Origin: an uncultured Collinsella sp.
GTDB lineage: Bacteria > Actinomycetota > Coriobacteriia > Coriobacteriales > Coriobacteriaceae
Length of the DNA stretch: 64,000 nt
Assembly (NCBI GenBank): GCA_902497025.1
Contig: CABVDJ010000005.1
Span: forward strand, 12,576 to 76,575
Direction: 5' to 3'
A program made the position numbers and the translations under genes. Positions 1-8,728 of this stretch are shown here, one piece after another (the stretch's first letter is position 1; each line of letters opens with the position of its first letter). Below the pieces are notes generated by a model, which had not been told where the DNA came from, searched no databases, and saw only the letters and a program-made list of their open reading frames with translations.

Positions 1-927
<927 letters not shown>

Positions 928-997
928 GGGTATGTTTTCTCCTCTCGGATGCCTGGTGCAAGTGCGTGCGATGCGCTCGGCGTTTTTGACTTGCATC

Positions 998-1025
998 ATT
1001 ATAGGCAGGTTGCCTTGGTATACAA
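998..1025 (-). promoter_or_regulatory. Likely thrS promoter
   Basis: Read on the minus strand, a perfect TATAAT lies at 998-1003. A TTGTAT lies 16 bases upstream of it (1020-1025). Transcription would start near 990, giving a leader of about 60 bases before thrS. Confidence 0.55.
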
Positions 1026-1026
1026 G

Positions 1027-1057
1027 CGCCCGCCGCACCTTAATGGCACGGCGGGCG
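1027..1057. terminator. GC-rich hairpin between the zinc-ribbon gene and thrS
   Basis: A perfect 9-bp stem, cgcccgccg (1027-1035) with cggcgggcg (1049-1057), has a 13-base loop. It lies downstream of the zinc-ribbon gene and just upstream of the thrS promoter. A short T-run follows it only on the plus strand, so terminator action for the minus-strand gene is plausible but not canonical. Confidence 0.4.
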
Positions 1058-1152
1058 ATTTTCTACGCATGCTTCATCGTGTGGGGCGGGGTGAGAGGCG
1101 CGCGTGGCTTGCGGTGTGCCCGTGGCTTGCGGCCGGCCCGGCGATGGATGCG

Positions 1153-1584
1153 TTACTGGATGCGAGTTCGGCAGTAGGGGCAGACCTTCCAGTGCGCATC
1201 GAGCGGGCGATGGCAGCTGGGGCATACGTTGCGAACCTGGGTATCGCACACCGGGCAGACGACGAAGTCCTTCTCGATGGGCGCGCCGCACTGCGGGCAG
1301 GTGCCGTACTGGGCAAGCTGGCGCTCGCGCAGGGCCATGTCCAGCTCCTGCTCCTCGCGGTCGGACGCGTAGGAGTGCGGGCGCAGGACCAGGTAGGCAA
1401 TGAGGCCTACAAACGGGATGAGGGCGATGATGCCCCATGCCACGTATGCGCTGGCGCCGCGGCGGCGAGCGTCGATGAACACATAGACGACCGACAGCAC
1501 ATACAGGGCGATGATAAAGCCAACAAAGGCATAGACGACGCCCATAAGCTGCGGCGACATGAGCTCGGAGATGTACTTGGACAT
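1153..1584 (-). CDS. Small membrane protein with two C-terminal zinc ribbons
   Basis: A 143-residue protein of unknown role. It has two hydrophobic helices: residues about 11-35, and a second starting near residue 47 ('YVAWGIIALIPFVGLIAYLVL'). This pairing resembles the two-helix N-terminal segment of cardiolipin-synthase-like proteins. A charged linker then leads to two four-cysteine knuckles, 'CPQCGAP...CPVC' and 'CPSCHRP...CPYC', which should bind two zinc ions in the cytoplasm. The ATG at 1584 is chosen because GAAAGG lies upstream; a longer reading frame to 1629 adds residues without a ribosome site. It stands alone between repeats and thrS. The function cannot be inferred beyond a membrane-anchored zinc-ribbon protein. 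Confidence 0.8.
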   Translation of the reverse strand: MSKYISELMSPQLMGVVYAFVGFIIALYVLSVVYVFIDARRRGASAYVAWGIIALIPFVGLIAYLVLRPHSYASDREEQELDMALRERQLAQYGTCPQCGAPIEKDFVVCPVCDTQVRNVCPSCHRPLDAHWKVCPYCRTRIQ

Positions 1585-1688
1585 TACGGGTACCTTTCGG
1601 AATATTAACAGTCTGGTCAAGTTTACCACGGGGTTTGTTTATATGGGACCACGGCTAGGGGCGGGGCTGATGCGGACACAAACATCTC

Positions 1689-1735
1689 AATCTGTAACAA
1701 GTGGGAGCGGAATCCGGGTCTAGATGTTACAGATT
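1689..1735. repeat. Palindrome family E, copy 1
   Basis: The arms aatctgtaaca (1689-1699) and tgttacagatt (1725-1735) are perfect reverse complements around a 25-base spacer. The spacer shares 'tctaga' and an 'aatcc'-like core with copy 2 when one copy is inverted. Confidence 0.7.
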
Positions 1736-1763
1736 TAGACACAGGGGTTCCTCCCCGACTTCA

Positions 1764-1820
1764 ATCTCGATCTGTAACATCTAGAACCCAAATCCTCGTC
1801 TAACTGTTACAGATCGAGAC
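1764..1820. repeat. Palindrome family E, copy 2
   Basis: The left arm, ending in tcgatctgtaaca, and the right arm, beginning tgttacagatcga, pair over about 15 bases. They carry the same TCTGTAACA core as copy 1, about 30 bases away. Confidence 0.7.
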
Positions 1821-1989
1821 GAACGGTTGCCGTAGTTGTCGGCAGACGAGGTTGTCGACATTGCTGGGTCTCCCCTCGCCTGCCGTTGGCGGGTGTTGCG
1901 GGGCTGTTCGCCGCATTGCCGCCGCGCTGGGGGTGTGCAGACCGTAGGATAGTCTTATTGACGGCCTGTCAACTCGTCCGGGAGGCACT

Positions 1990-3444
1990 GTGGCAGAAAC
2001 GTTTGATATCGCGATTGTGGGCGCGGGCATTACCGGGTGCGCCATCGCGCGGCAGCTCGCGAGGTTTGACCTTTCCATTTGCGTGGTCGAGGCGGCTAAC
2101 GATATTGCGCTGGGCGCGTCGAAGGCTAACGGCGGCCTGGTGCATGCCGGCTATGATCCGACACCGGGCACGGTTAAGGCGCAGGTCAACGCCCGCGGCT
2201 GCGAGTTGTACGGTACATGGGCGCAGGAGCTGGGATTTTTGTTTTGCCGCACCGGATCGATGGTGTTGGGCTTTAACGACGAGGACCGTGCGCATTTGGA
2301 GCAGCTGCGCAGCAATGGCCTTGCCAACGGCGTGCCCGAGCTTTCGATCGTCGGACCCGACCGCATCCATGAACTTGAGCCGCGCGCCAGTGCCGATGCG
2401 ACGTGTGCGTTGTGGTGCCCCTCGACCGGGTTTGTCGACCCGTTTGAGGTTGCCATCGCCGCGCTGGAAAACGCCGTGTCCAACGGGGTGACGTTTATGC
2501 GGTCCGCTCCGGTGGAAGCGATTGAAGTCGCGGGCTCGGGCGACGACGCGCGCTTTACGCTGGCGACCCCCGCTGGCAACGTGCGCTGCCGCTACCTGAT
2601 CAACGCCGCGGGCAACGGCGCCGCGAACATCTCGCATATGGCAGGCGCCGAGGAGTTCCAGATGGTCTGGCGTCAGGGCAACATCGTGGTGCTGGACAAG
2701 GAGCCGAGCGCGCTCATGCCGCTCTACCCCGTGCCGACGCCGATATCGAAGGGCGTTATCGTCACGGGCACCGTGCACGGCAACACCGTGATCACCGCAA
2801 CGGCTGCCATGCGCGAGCCGGGCGACACGCAGACCTATGCGAGCGATGTAAACGCGCTGCTGACCGGTGCACGCAAGCTGGTGCCCGATCTGGATACGCG
2901 CCGCGTGGTGCGCGCATTTGCCGGCGGGCGTCCGGTCATTCAGGGAACGAACGACTTCTTTATTGGACAGTCGGCCGTGGTGCCGGGACTTTTCCAGGCG
3001 GCAGGCATTCAGTCGCCGGGCGTGGCAAGCGCGCCGGCCATTGCCGAGCGCATGGAGCAGGTACTGCGCGACGCTGGCGTGGCCCTGCGCGAACGTACCG
3101 ATTGGGACCCGATCCGCCATGCGCCGGACGACTTTGACCGCGCGCCGCTTGCGCGCAAGGAGGAGCTCATCGAGTCCGACCCCGCGTGGGGACAGATTGT
3201 CTGCCGCTGCGAGACGGTGCCCGAGGCCGAGATCGTGGCCGCGATTCGACGCCGCCCGGGCGCGGTTTCGGTCGAGGGCGTCAAGCGCCGCTGTCGTGCC
3301 GGCATGGGCCGGTGCCAAAGTGGTTTTTGCCAGAGCCGCGTGGTTGCGATCCTTGCCCGCGAGTTGGGCTGCGACCCCAGCGAGGTGCTGTTAGAGAATA
3401 CCGGATCTTGGCTGGTTGAGGGACCACTGAAGGGGGTGCGTTAG
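1990..3444 (+). CDS. FAD-dependent oxidoreductase with C-terminal [2Fe-2S] BFD domain, GlpA-like
   Basis: A 484-residue flavoprotein of the glycerol-3-phosphate dehydrogenase / L-2-hydroxyglutarate oxidase family. The N-terminal FAD dinucleotide fold is 'IAIVGAGITGCAIARQLA'. The C-terminal BFD-like [2Fe-2S] domain shows CxC ('CRCETVPEAEI') and later 'GMGRCQSGFC'. The GTG start at 1990 is supported by GGGAGG five bases upstream. One base separates its stop from the ATG of the next flavoprotein, and a DUF1667 gene follows. This trio commonly acts as an anaerobic glycerol-3-phosphate or hydroxyacid oxidising unit. The substrate is not determined by the sequence, and no glycerol kinase is nearby. 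Confidence 0.85.
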   Translation: MAETFDIAIVGAGITGCAIARQLARFDLSICVVEAANDIALGASKANGGLVHAGYDPTPGTVKAQVNARGCELYGTWAQELGFLFCRTGSMVLGFNDEDRAHLEQLRSNGLANGVPELSIVGPDRIHELEPRASADATCALWCPSTGFVDPFEVAIAALENAVSNGVTFMRSAPVEAIEVAGSGDDARFTLATPAGNVRCRYLINAAGNGAANISHMAGAEEFQMVWRQGNIVVLDKEPSALMPLYPVPTPISKGVIVTGTVHGNTVITATAAMREPGDTQTYASDVNALLTGARKLVPDLDTRRVVRAFAGGRPVIQGTNDFFIGQSAVVPGLFQAAGIQSPGVASAPAIAERMEQVLRDAGVALRERTDWDPIRHAPDDFDRAPLARKEELIESDPAWGQIVCRCETVPEAEIVAAIRRRPGAVSVEGVKRRCRAGMGRCQSGFCQSRVVAILARELGCDPSEVLLENTGSWLVEGPLKGVR

Positions 3445-3445
3445 G

Positions 3446-4787
3446 ATGGCGGAATTCAAATCGAGCGCGATTGATTGCAGCGTCGTAGAAGCCGTACAAA
3501 CGCAAGCTTTCGACGTGGTCGTCATCGGAGGCGGCCCCGCCGGTATGGCGGCCGCGCTGGCCGCGCATAAGGTCGGAGCGCGCGTAGCCATCGTGGAGCG
3601 AGAGCAGCACCTGGGCGGCATCCTCCGCCAGTGCATCCACCCCGGCTTTGGCCTGTCGCACTTTAAGCAGGAGCTCACCGGTCCCGAGTACGCGCAGCGC
3701 TTTATCGACCAGGTGCGAGCGACCGACATTGCGCCGTTTCTGAACAGCATGGTGATCGGGATTGATTCAGGCGAGTCTACAGAAGACACCGCGGTCCATA
3801 CCGTCACGCTCATGAGTCGTAACGGAATGCTACAGCTCACCGGACACGCGATCGTCCTTGCCATGGGGTGCCGCGAGCGCACGCGCAGCGAGATCAAGAT
3901 TCCCGGTAGCCGTCCCGCCGGCGTGTTTACGGCGGGCCTGGCGCAGCGATACATCAATATCGAGAATCTCAAACCCGGCTCGCGCGCCGTCATTTTGGGT
4001 TCGGGCGACATCGGACTGATCATGGCACGCCGCTGCACACTCGAGGGAATTTCCGTCGAGGGCGTGTACGAGCTCATGCCATACGCCAACGGTCTGCGCC
4101 GCAACGTCAAGAACTGCCTGGACGACTTTGGCATTCCGCTGCATCTGTCTACCACAGTCACGCGCGTGATCGGGCACGACCGCGTGGAAGCCGTCGAGGT
4201 GAGCCAAGTCGACGCGCGCCTGGCGCCCATTCCGGGGACCGAGCGCATTGTTCCGTGTGACACACTGCTGCTTTCGGTAGGATTGATTCCCGAGAACGAG
4301 CTTTCGGTTGCCGCAGGCGTGGAGCTTGACCCGCGCACACGCGGCGCCGTGGTGGATCAGAGTCTCCAGACAGGCGTGCCGGGCATCTTTGCCTGCGGCA
4401 ACGTGCTGCACGTGCACGACCTGGCCGACAACGTGACGACCGAGTCTGAGCGCGCCGGCGCGGCTGCGGCGGCGTACGCGCTGGGGACCGGCGCGGGCGC
4501 CGGACTGCGAGCTCTCGGTCTCCCCTGCCGGCATCGCGGGCTACGCGCTGCCGGGACGCATTACAGCTGTGGCGCTCACCAAGCTCAACTTCCGCGTGCT
4601 CCGACCCGTCGACGCCGCCCGCGTGCGTATTCTGGCAGGCGGCGAGAAACTGTTCGCAGGCAAGGTCCGTGCATTTAAGCCGAGCGTCATGGAAAGCTTC
4701 CCGCTGCCGGCGAAGGTGATTCAGCGCGCACTCGACCTAGGTGCTAGAGAGATTATTCTGTCTGTCGATCCCATTGAGGAGGCATAG
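3446..4787 (+). pseudogene. FAD/NAD(P)-dependent oxidoreductase, interrupted by a 1-nt frameshift
   Basis: Pyridine-nucleotide-disulfide-type flavoprotein, the partner of the preceding GlpA-like gene. The FAD site is 'VVVIGGGPAGMAAALAA', the second nucleotide site 'AVILGSGDIGLIMARR', and the family glycine/aspartate segment '...GIFACGNVLHVHDLADNV' is present. From 3446 the frame is good until about 4500, then turns into arginine/proline-rich nonsense ending at 4678. The plus-one frame restores a sensible C-terminus ('AGYALPGRITAVALTKL...', ending in 'DPIEEA') that stops at 4787, three bases before DUF1667. One extra C in 'ggcgccggac' (about 4495-4503) explains it. Intact length would be about 446 residues. 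This may be a real mutation or a sequencing error in GC-rich DNA. Confidence 0.8.
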
Positions 4788-4790
4788 CTC

Positions 4791-5201
4791 ATGAGCACGA
4801 ATGCGACCGAGACGCTGCAGTTCAACTGCACCACCTGCCCATCCGAATGCCTCCTGACCGTAGAGGTAGAGCGTGACGCAGACGGCGCCGTGGTAGAAGT
4901 GCGCTCCGTAACCGGCAACAACTGCCCGCGCGGCGATAAGTTCGCGCATCAGGAGCTCACCTGCCCCATGCGCGTACTCACCACCACCGTGGCCGTATCC
5001 GGAGGCGACGAGGCGTTGCTGCCCGTGCGCACGGCCGAGGCCATCCCGCTCGAACTCCACGCCCAGGCGATGGACCTCATCCGCGGCCTAGTCGCCAACG
5101 CCCCCATCCGCATGGGCGACATCGTGCTAGAGAACCTCCTAAACACCAACATCAACCTAATCGCCAGCATGGACATCGACCGAGCCCAAGTAGCTAATTA
5201 G
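4791..5201 (+). CDS. DUF1667 protein
   Basis: A 136-residue protein with an N-terminal cysteine cluster: 'CTTCPSEC' near residue 12, then 'NNCPRG' and 'LTCPMR'. This is the signature of the DUF1667 family that accompanies the GlpA-like and FAD/NAD oxidoreductases in anaerobes. The cysteines probably bind a metal or an Fe-S centre, making it an electron-transfer partner. The ATG at 4791 has GGAGG about nine bases upstream, and the preceding stop is three bases away, so the three genes form one operon. The exact biochemical role is not established. Confidence 0.85.
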   Translation: MSTNATETLQFNCTTCPSECLLTVEVERDADGAVVEVRSVTGNNCPRGDKFAHQELTCPMRVLTTTVAVSGGDEALLPVRTAEAIPLELHAQAMDLIRGLVANAPIRMGDIVLENLLNTNINLIASMDIDRAQVAN

Positions 5202-5225
5202 GGACGGGGCACTTTTAGCTGCCCC
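5201..5225. repeat. Repeat motif GGGACGGGGC...AGCTGCCCC, copy 1
   Basis: This begins on the last base of the DUF1667 stop. Nearly the same sequence occurs inverted at 6991-7014, and a truncated direct copy lies at 5527-5546. All three surround the peptidase gene. Confidence 0.6.
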
Positions 5226-5248
5226 GCCATCCACCCAGCCCTCTTCAA

Positions 5249-5312
5249 TTGCGGTGAAATAGTTCCTGATTTCCGCCAAAACCCCGGCATCCAGGAACTA
5301 TTCCACCGCAAC
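5249..5312. repeat. Palindrome family A, copy 1
   Basis: The left arm ttgcggtgaaatagttcctg and the right arm caggaactattccaccgcaa flank a spacer unique to this copy. One arm position is mismatched (gaaat against ttcca). Other copies are at 7031, 44778 and 46089. Confidence 0.85.
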
Positions 5313-5355
5313 TATCCTTGGAATCGGTATTTAGCTTGTGCCTACTTTAGTGCCA

Positions 5356-5515
5356 TTTCAAAACTATGCCGGATTACGGGGCTGATTCGGAGACCCCCAT
5401 CCATACCGGCCATTTTCAATTTTTGACAAGCCATCTACATGAGGTTTTAATTTCGCGATTTTTGCCATGGTCAAGTAATACAGGTCCAGCCCCGTAATCC
5501 GCCATACTTTTGAAA
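5356..5515. repeat. Long stem element, family C, copy 1
   Basis: About 29-base arms (5356-5384 and 5487-5515) are complementary except at two positions, enclosing about 100 bases. Inside, the stretch from about 5430 to 5486 is about 70% identical by eye to the matching part of copy 2 at 6809-6968, in the same orientation. Confidence 0.7.
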
Positions 5516-5526
5516 CCAGCCCATTT

Positions 5527-5546
5527 GGGACGGGCCTCTTTTAGCT
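5527..5546. repeat. Repeat motif GGGACGGGC..TTTTAGCT, shortened copy
   Basis: A direct, shortened version of the motif at 5201-5225, just inside the left family C element. Further fragments of similar composition ('gtgtccc', 'gtccc') continue to about 5625. Confidence 0.5.
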
Positions 5547-5671
5547 ACTTTTGCCCGAACGTTCGCTAGACAGCCCATGCTAAGGAGTGTCCCAAGGTGC
5601 CGGCCTAAAAGGAACGTCCCTATGTGCCGGGCTTGGGATACCATGGTGGCACCCTAGCGAAAGGATGTTTC

Positions 5672-6760
5672 ATGGCACATGTCGATGACCAGCGTGTGGC
5701 GCGTGTGCTCGATGCGCTCGAGGCTCAGCACCCCGGCGCACAGCTGCTCGTAAACGACCCGTGGTCGATTTATTACCTGACCGGCTTTTATGCCGATATG
5801 TTCGAGCGTTTTTGCGGCGTGCTGCTCACACGCGGTAGCGAGCCGGTGATCCTAGTCAACGCCCTGCACCAGCTGCCCGAATATGATAATGCCCGCGTTG
5901 CCTACCACACCGATACCGACGTCGTAGCCGACGCCATCGCGAGTGAGGTCGACCCAACCAAACCGCTCGGCATCGACACCGTCATGCGCTCTGGCTTTTT
6001 GATGCCGCTCATGGAGCGCCACGCAGCCAGCGAGTTTTTCCTGGGCGACTTTGCCGTCACCGCCGCGCGCGCCCACAAGGATGACGCCGAACAGGAGCTC
6101 ATGCGCGCGTCCTCGGCCGCTAACGACGCCGTGATGGCCGACGCCATCAAGCTCGTCCACGAAGGTGTGACGGAGCGCGAAATTGCCGACCAGATGCTCG
6201 GTCTGTATCGCATGCACGGCTGCGAGGGCTTTAGCTTTCCGCCCATCGTGAGCTTTGGCGCCAACGCCGGCGACCCGCACCACGAGCCCGACGACACCGT
6301 GCTCAAGCGCGGCGACGTGGTGCTGTTCGACATTGGCGGGCGACGCTGCAACTACTGCTCGGACATGACGCGCACGTTCTTTTGGGGCGAGCCGGACGAG
6401 GAGACGGCGCGCATATACGACATCGTGCGCCGCGCCAACGAGGCCGCCGAGGCACTCATCGCACCGGGTGTGCGCATGTGCGACCTGGACCGCGCCGCGC
6501 GCGATGTGATTGAGGACGCTGGCTACGGCAAGTACTTCACGCACCGCCTGGGCCACTCGATCGGCCTGCAGGACCATGAGCCGGGCGACGTCTCGCTCGT
6601 CAACGAGCAGGTCGTAGAGCCTGGCATGACGTTCTCTATCGAGCCGGGCATCTACCTCCCCGGCCGCACCGGCGTCCGCATCGAGGACCTGGCCCTGGTG
6701 ACCGAGAACGGCGTCGAGATTCTCAACGCCTACCCCCACGATCCGGTCCGTCTGGACTAG
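5672..6760 (+). CDS. Xaa-Pro aminopeptidase-type metallopeptidase (M24)
   Basis: A 362-residue cytoplasmic dipeptidase/aminopeptidase of the creatinase fold, expected to cut X-Pro bonds with two divalent metals. The metal ligands are visible in order: Asp in 'VLFDIGG', Asp in 'YCSDMTRTF', His in 'RLGHSIGLQDHEPG', Glu in 'FSIEPGIYLPG' and Glu in 'VRIEDLALVT'. The N-terminal half is the usual non-catalytic creatinase domain. The ATG at 5672 is preferred because AAAGGATG lies just upstream; the longer frame from 5624 has no ribosome site. The gene stands alone, enclosed on both sides by matching palindromic repeats. The specific substrate is unknown. Confidence 0.9.
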   Translation: MAHVDDQRVARVLDALEAQHPGAQLLVNDPWSIYYLTGFYADMFERFCGVLLTRGSEPVILVNALHQLPEYDNARVAYHTDTDVVADAIASEVDPTKPLGIDTVMRSGFLMPLMERHAASEFFLGDFAVTAARAHKDDAEQELMRASSAANDAVMADAIKLVHEGVTEREIADQMLGLYRMHGCEGFSFPPIVSFGANAGDPHHEPDDTVLKRGDVVLFDIGGRRCNYCSDMTRTFFWGEPDEETARIYDIVRRANEAAEALIAPGVRMCDLDRAARDVIEDAGYGKYFTHRLGHSIGLQDHEPGDVSLVNEQVVEPGMTFSIEPGIYLPGRTGVRIEDLALVTENGVEILNAYPHDPVRLD

Positions 6761-6762
6761 CC

Positions 6763-6795
6763 AATGTGACAAAGGGACAACCCCTTTGTCACATT
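6763..6795. repeat. Palindrome family B, copy 1
   Basis: A perfect 14-bp stem, aatgtgacaaaggg (6763-6776) with ccctttgtcacatt (6782-6795), starts two bases after the peptidase stop codon. A second copy is at 53112-53142. Confidence 0.8.
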
Positions 6796-6808
6796 GCGAT
6801 TACGTCGC

Positions 6809-6968
6809 GCCACGAAAACGGGCCATCTACTACGTTTAACCCGCATGGGTCGACCATGCGGGTCTTTTTTGAAAAATGGCAGGCCCTCTACCTGCAGTTT
6901 TGATTTCGTAATTCTCGGTATGGTCGAGGGTTACCGGTCAAACGTAGTAAATAGGCCCATTTCGTGGC
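6809..6968. repeat. Long stem element, family C, copy 2
   Basis: The 29-base arms gccacgaaaacgggcc... (6809-6837) and ...ggcccatttcgtggc (6940-6968) pair over most of their length. The interior carries a terminator hairpin and then about 57 bases resembling copy 1 ('ctctac', 'gttttgatttcg', 'tatggtcga', 'ggtc' in the same order and spacing). The arm sequences differ from copy 1 yet still pair. Confidence 0.7.
6839..6870 (+). terminator. Rho-independent terminator after the peptidase gene
   Basis: The stem acccgcatgg / ccatgcgggt with loop gtcga is followed at once by cttttttg. It lies inside the family C element and would end the peptidase transcript. Confidence 0.8.
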
Positions 6969-6990
6969 AAGCGAGTCAACTAGGGGCACA

Positions 6991-7014
6991 GGGCAGCTAA
7001 AAAAGCCCCGTCCC
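6991..7014. repeat. Repeat motif GGGCAGCT...GCCCCGTCCC (inverted copy)
   Basis: Reverse complement of the motif at 5201-5225, so the peptidase gene is bracketed by an inverted pair. Confidence 0.6.
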
Positions 7015-7030
7015 AAATTGACTGCTTTTG

Positions 7031-7097
7031 AGTTGCGGTGGAATAGTTCCTGGATGGGCTGCTAAAACCCAAAAACAGGAACTATTTCACCGCAACT
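7031..7097. repeat. Palindrome family A, copy 2
   Basis: The arms agttgcggtggaatagttcc and ggaactatttcaccgcaact surround a unique spacer. The element ends 14 bases from the folC stop. Confidence 0.85.
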
Positions 7098-7111
7098 GAT
7101 GAGGGAATGGG

Positions 7112-8455
7112 TTAGCGCAGCAGGCCTGCTACTTCGCCGGCTAGGGTGATGGTGCCGGCTGCCACGAAGGACTCGCCCGCGGCATCGAAGGCAGCGAGGG
7201 CCTCGGACACGCTCGGGTATACGCCCGCGAGCTTATCGGCATCAACGAGGGCAGCAAGCTCCTCTGCCGGCAGGGCGCGATCGGAATCGGTCTGGGTTAC
7301 GACCACGCGCGGGAAGGCCGGGATCAGTACGTCGACGATGCCCGCCACGTCCTTGTCTGCCAGCGCGGCGCACAGCAGCGTGGGGCGATTCTCCACGCAC
7401 GGATCGATCTCGTCCAGCGCGCTCACAAAGTTCTCGCAGCTCTGAGGGTTGTGACAGGCGTCGATCAGCTTGAGCGGATCAGTTCCCAGCACATCAAATC
7501 GGCCCGGCGTGGGGCAGCCCATAAGCGACGCATCGAGCTTATCATGATCGAGCTCGCAACCCAGATACCCCTCGCAAAGCATAATCGCGCACGCGGCATT
7601 CTGCGGCTGATACGCCGGCTTAACCATGCCCGACGTATAGATCGCACGCGGCGTGGTGCAGCAAAACTCAATCGTGTCGCCCACATGCGCCGGCACCTTA
7701 GTCGTGGCGTGGCTCACCACGAGTGGCACGACGCCGCACTCGCGGCAACGGGCATCCATCACACGCTGAACGCTCGCCTCATGCGCGCCCTCGCCCAAAA
7801 CAACCAAGCGCCCGGGTTTGATAACCGCAGCCTTCTCCCCCGCAATGGCCTCGAGCGTGTCGCCCAAAATACGCGTGTGATCGAGCCCAATGCCCGTAAT
7901 GGCAACGGCGACGGGATCGGTCGCACTTGTGGCGTCCCAACGCCCGCCCATGCCAACCTCAAGCACGGCAACATCCACCGCAGCCTCGGCAAACACTACC
8001 AATGCGGCAGCCGTCAGCAGGTCAAACGGCGTGATGGAATAGGCGCGCTCCCCCGCCGCCACACGACGAGCATTCACGCGATGCCCCGCCTCGACGGCGG
8101 CAGAAACGCCACGGGCAAACGCCTCATCGCTCACAACGCGCCCGTCAACCTCCATGCGCTCGGGATAGCGCACCAGCTGCGGCGACGTATACAGCGCGGT
8201 CTTGAGCCCCTCGCCACGAAGAATAGCAGCCGAAAAACGCGTGGTCGAAGTCTTGCCATTAGTACCGGCAACCTGAATGCAATCAAAGTACTCATCCGGA
8301 CGTCCCAGTTCATCGAGCATATCGACAACCGTCTCAAGCAGAGGCCCAGCATCCCCAGAAATCCGCCCCGTATCAGCAGCAAGCCCAACAGCCTCATCAA
8401 ACGAAAGCAACTCAAACGAGAAAGGAACGACATACGACCCAGAACGCTTAGCCAT
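7112..8455 (-). CDS. folC: Folylpolyglutamate synthase / dihydrofolate synthase
   Basis: A 447-residue Mur-ligase-family enzyme that adds glutamate to folates, and possibly to dihydropteroate, using ATP in the cytoplasm. The P-loop is 'VAGTNGKTSTTRF'; 'VLEVGMGGRWDATSAT' and the C-terminal 'DACHNPQSCENF' are the family motifs. The ATG at 8455 has GAGGGG about ten bases upstream. An in-frame ATG at 8476 is less likely because it falls at the end of the terminator-like hairpin after valS. It lies downstream of valS on the same strand but seems separated by that hairpin. Identity is good; the split between the two ligase activities cannot be told from sequence. Confidence 0.92.
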   Translation of the reverse strand: MAKRSGSYVVPFSFELLSFDEAVGLAADTGRISGDAGPLLETVVDMLDELGRPDEYFDCIQVAGTNGKTSTTRFSAAILRGEGLKTALYTSPQLVRYPERMEVDGRVVSDEAFARGVSAAVEAGHRVNARRVAAGERAYSITPFDLLTAAALVVFAEAAVDVAVLEVGMGGRWDATSATDPVAVAITGIGLDHTRILGDTLEAIAGEKAAVIKPGRLVVLGEGAHEASVQRVMDARCRECGVVPLVVSHATTKVPAHVGDTIEFCCTTPRAIYTSGMVKPAYQPQNAACAIMLCEGYLGCELDHDKLDASLMGCPTPGRFDVLGTDPLKLIDACHNPQSCENFVSALDEIDPCVENRPTLLCAALADKDVAGIVDVLIPAFPRVVVTQTDSDRALPAEELAALVDADKLAGVYPSVSEALAAFDAAGESFVAAGTITLAGEVAGLLR

Positions 8456-8475
8456 AACCCAAAGTCCCCTCAACA

Positions 8476-8512
8476 TAAAAAGAGGCCCGAATCAACAACG
8501 AGCCCCTCCCAT
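8476..8512 (-). terminator. Terminator-like hairpin between valS and folC
   Basis: On the minus strand, GAGGGGCTCG and CGGGCCTC form an imperfect stem followed by TTTTTA, ending at the start of folC. It would stop most valS transcription. Confidence 0.6.
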
Positions 8513-8602
8513 TCAAAATATCAGCCAAACACCGCTTTGCAGCGACCTCAAGGCCGCAACCAAGTGGCCCTACCAGGCAGCGGACGCCCCCGTAACCGCT
8601 AT

Positions 8603-8719
8603 GGGAGCGGTTTGGGGCTTTGCTCGATACAAGTTCCGCACGAGCCGAAGGCCACTTAATGTGGCCTTCGTGCGAGCAGGACTGTCCGCAGTAGCGAGCA
8701 AAGCCCCAAACCGCGTCCC
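8603..8719. repeat. Long stem element, family D, copy 1 (3' side of valS)
   Basis: The 20-base arms gcggtttggggctttgctcg (8607-8626) and cgagcaaagccccaaaccgc (8695-8714) are perfect complements, extended by ggga/tccc after a one-base bulge. The core at 8636-8675 folds as a second hairpin, cgaaggccac/gtggccttcg with loop ttaat. It ends ten bases from the valS stop codon. The core is an inverted homologue of copy 2 at 11446-11558. Confidence 0.85.
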
Positions 8720-8728
8720 CAGTACCGC

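Larger units (their letters stand above)
1585..1989. other. 405-base intergenic region holding two related palindromes
   Basis: No coding sequence is supported here. The region holds the two palindromes annotated at 1689-1735 and 1764-1820. At its right end is the ribosome site GGGAGG (1979-1985) of the next gene. Confidence 0.6.

Noticed and set aside
5249..7097. Possible CRISPR-like repeats
   Set aside because: The repeats are palindromic, isolated and not regularly spaced with short spacers; no cas genes are present.
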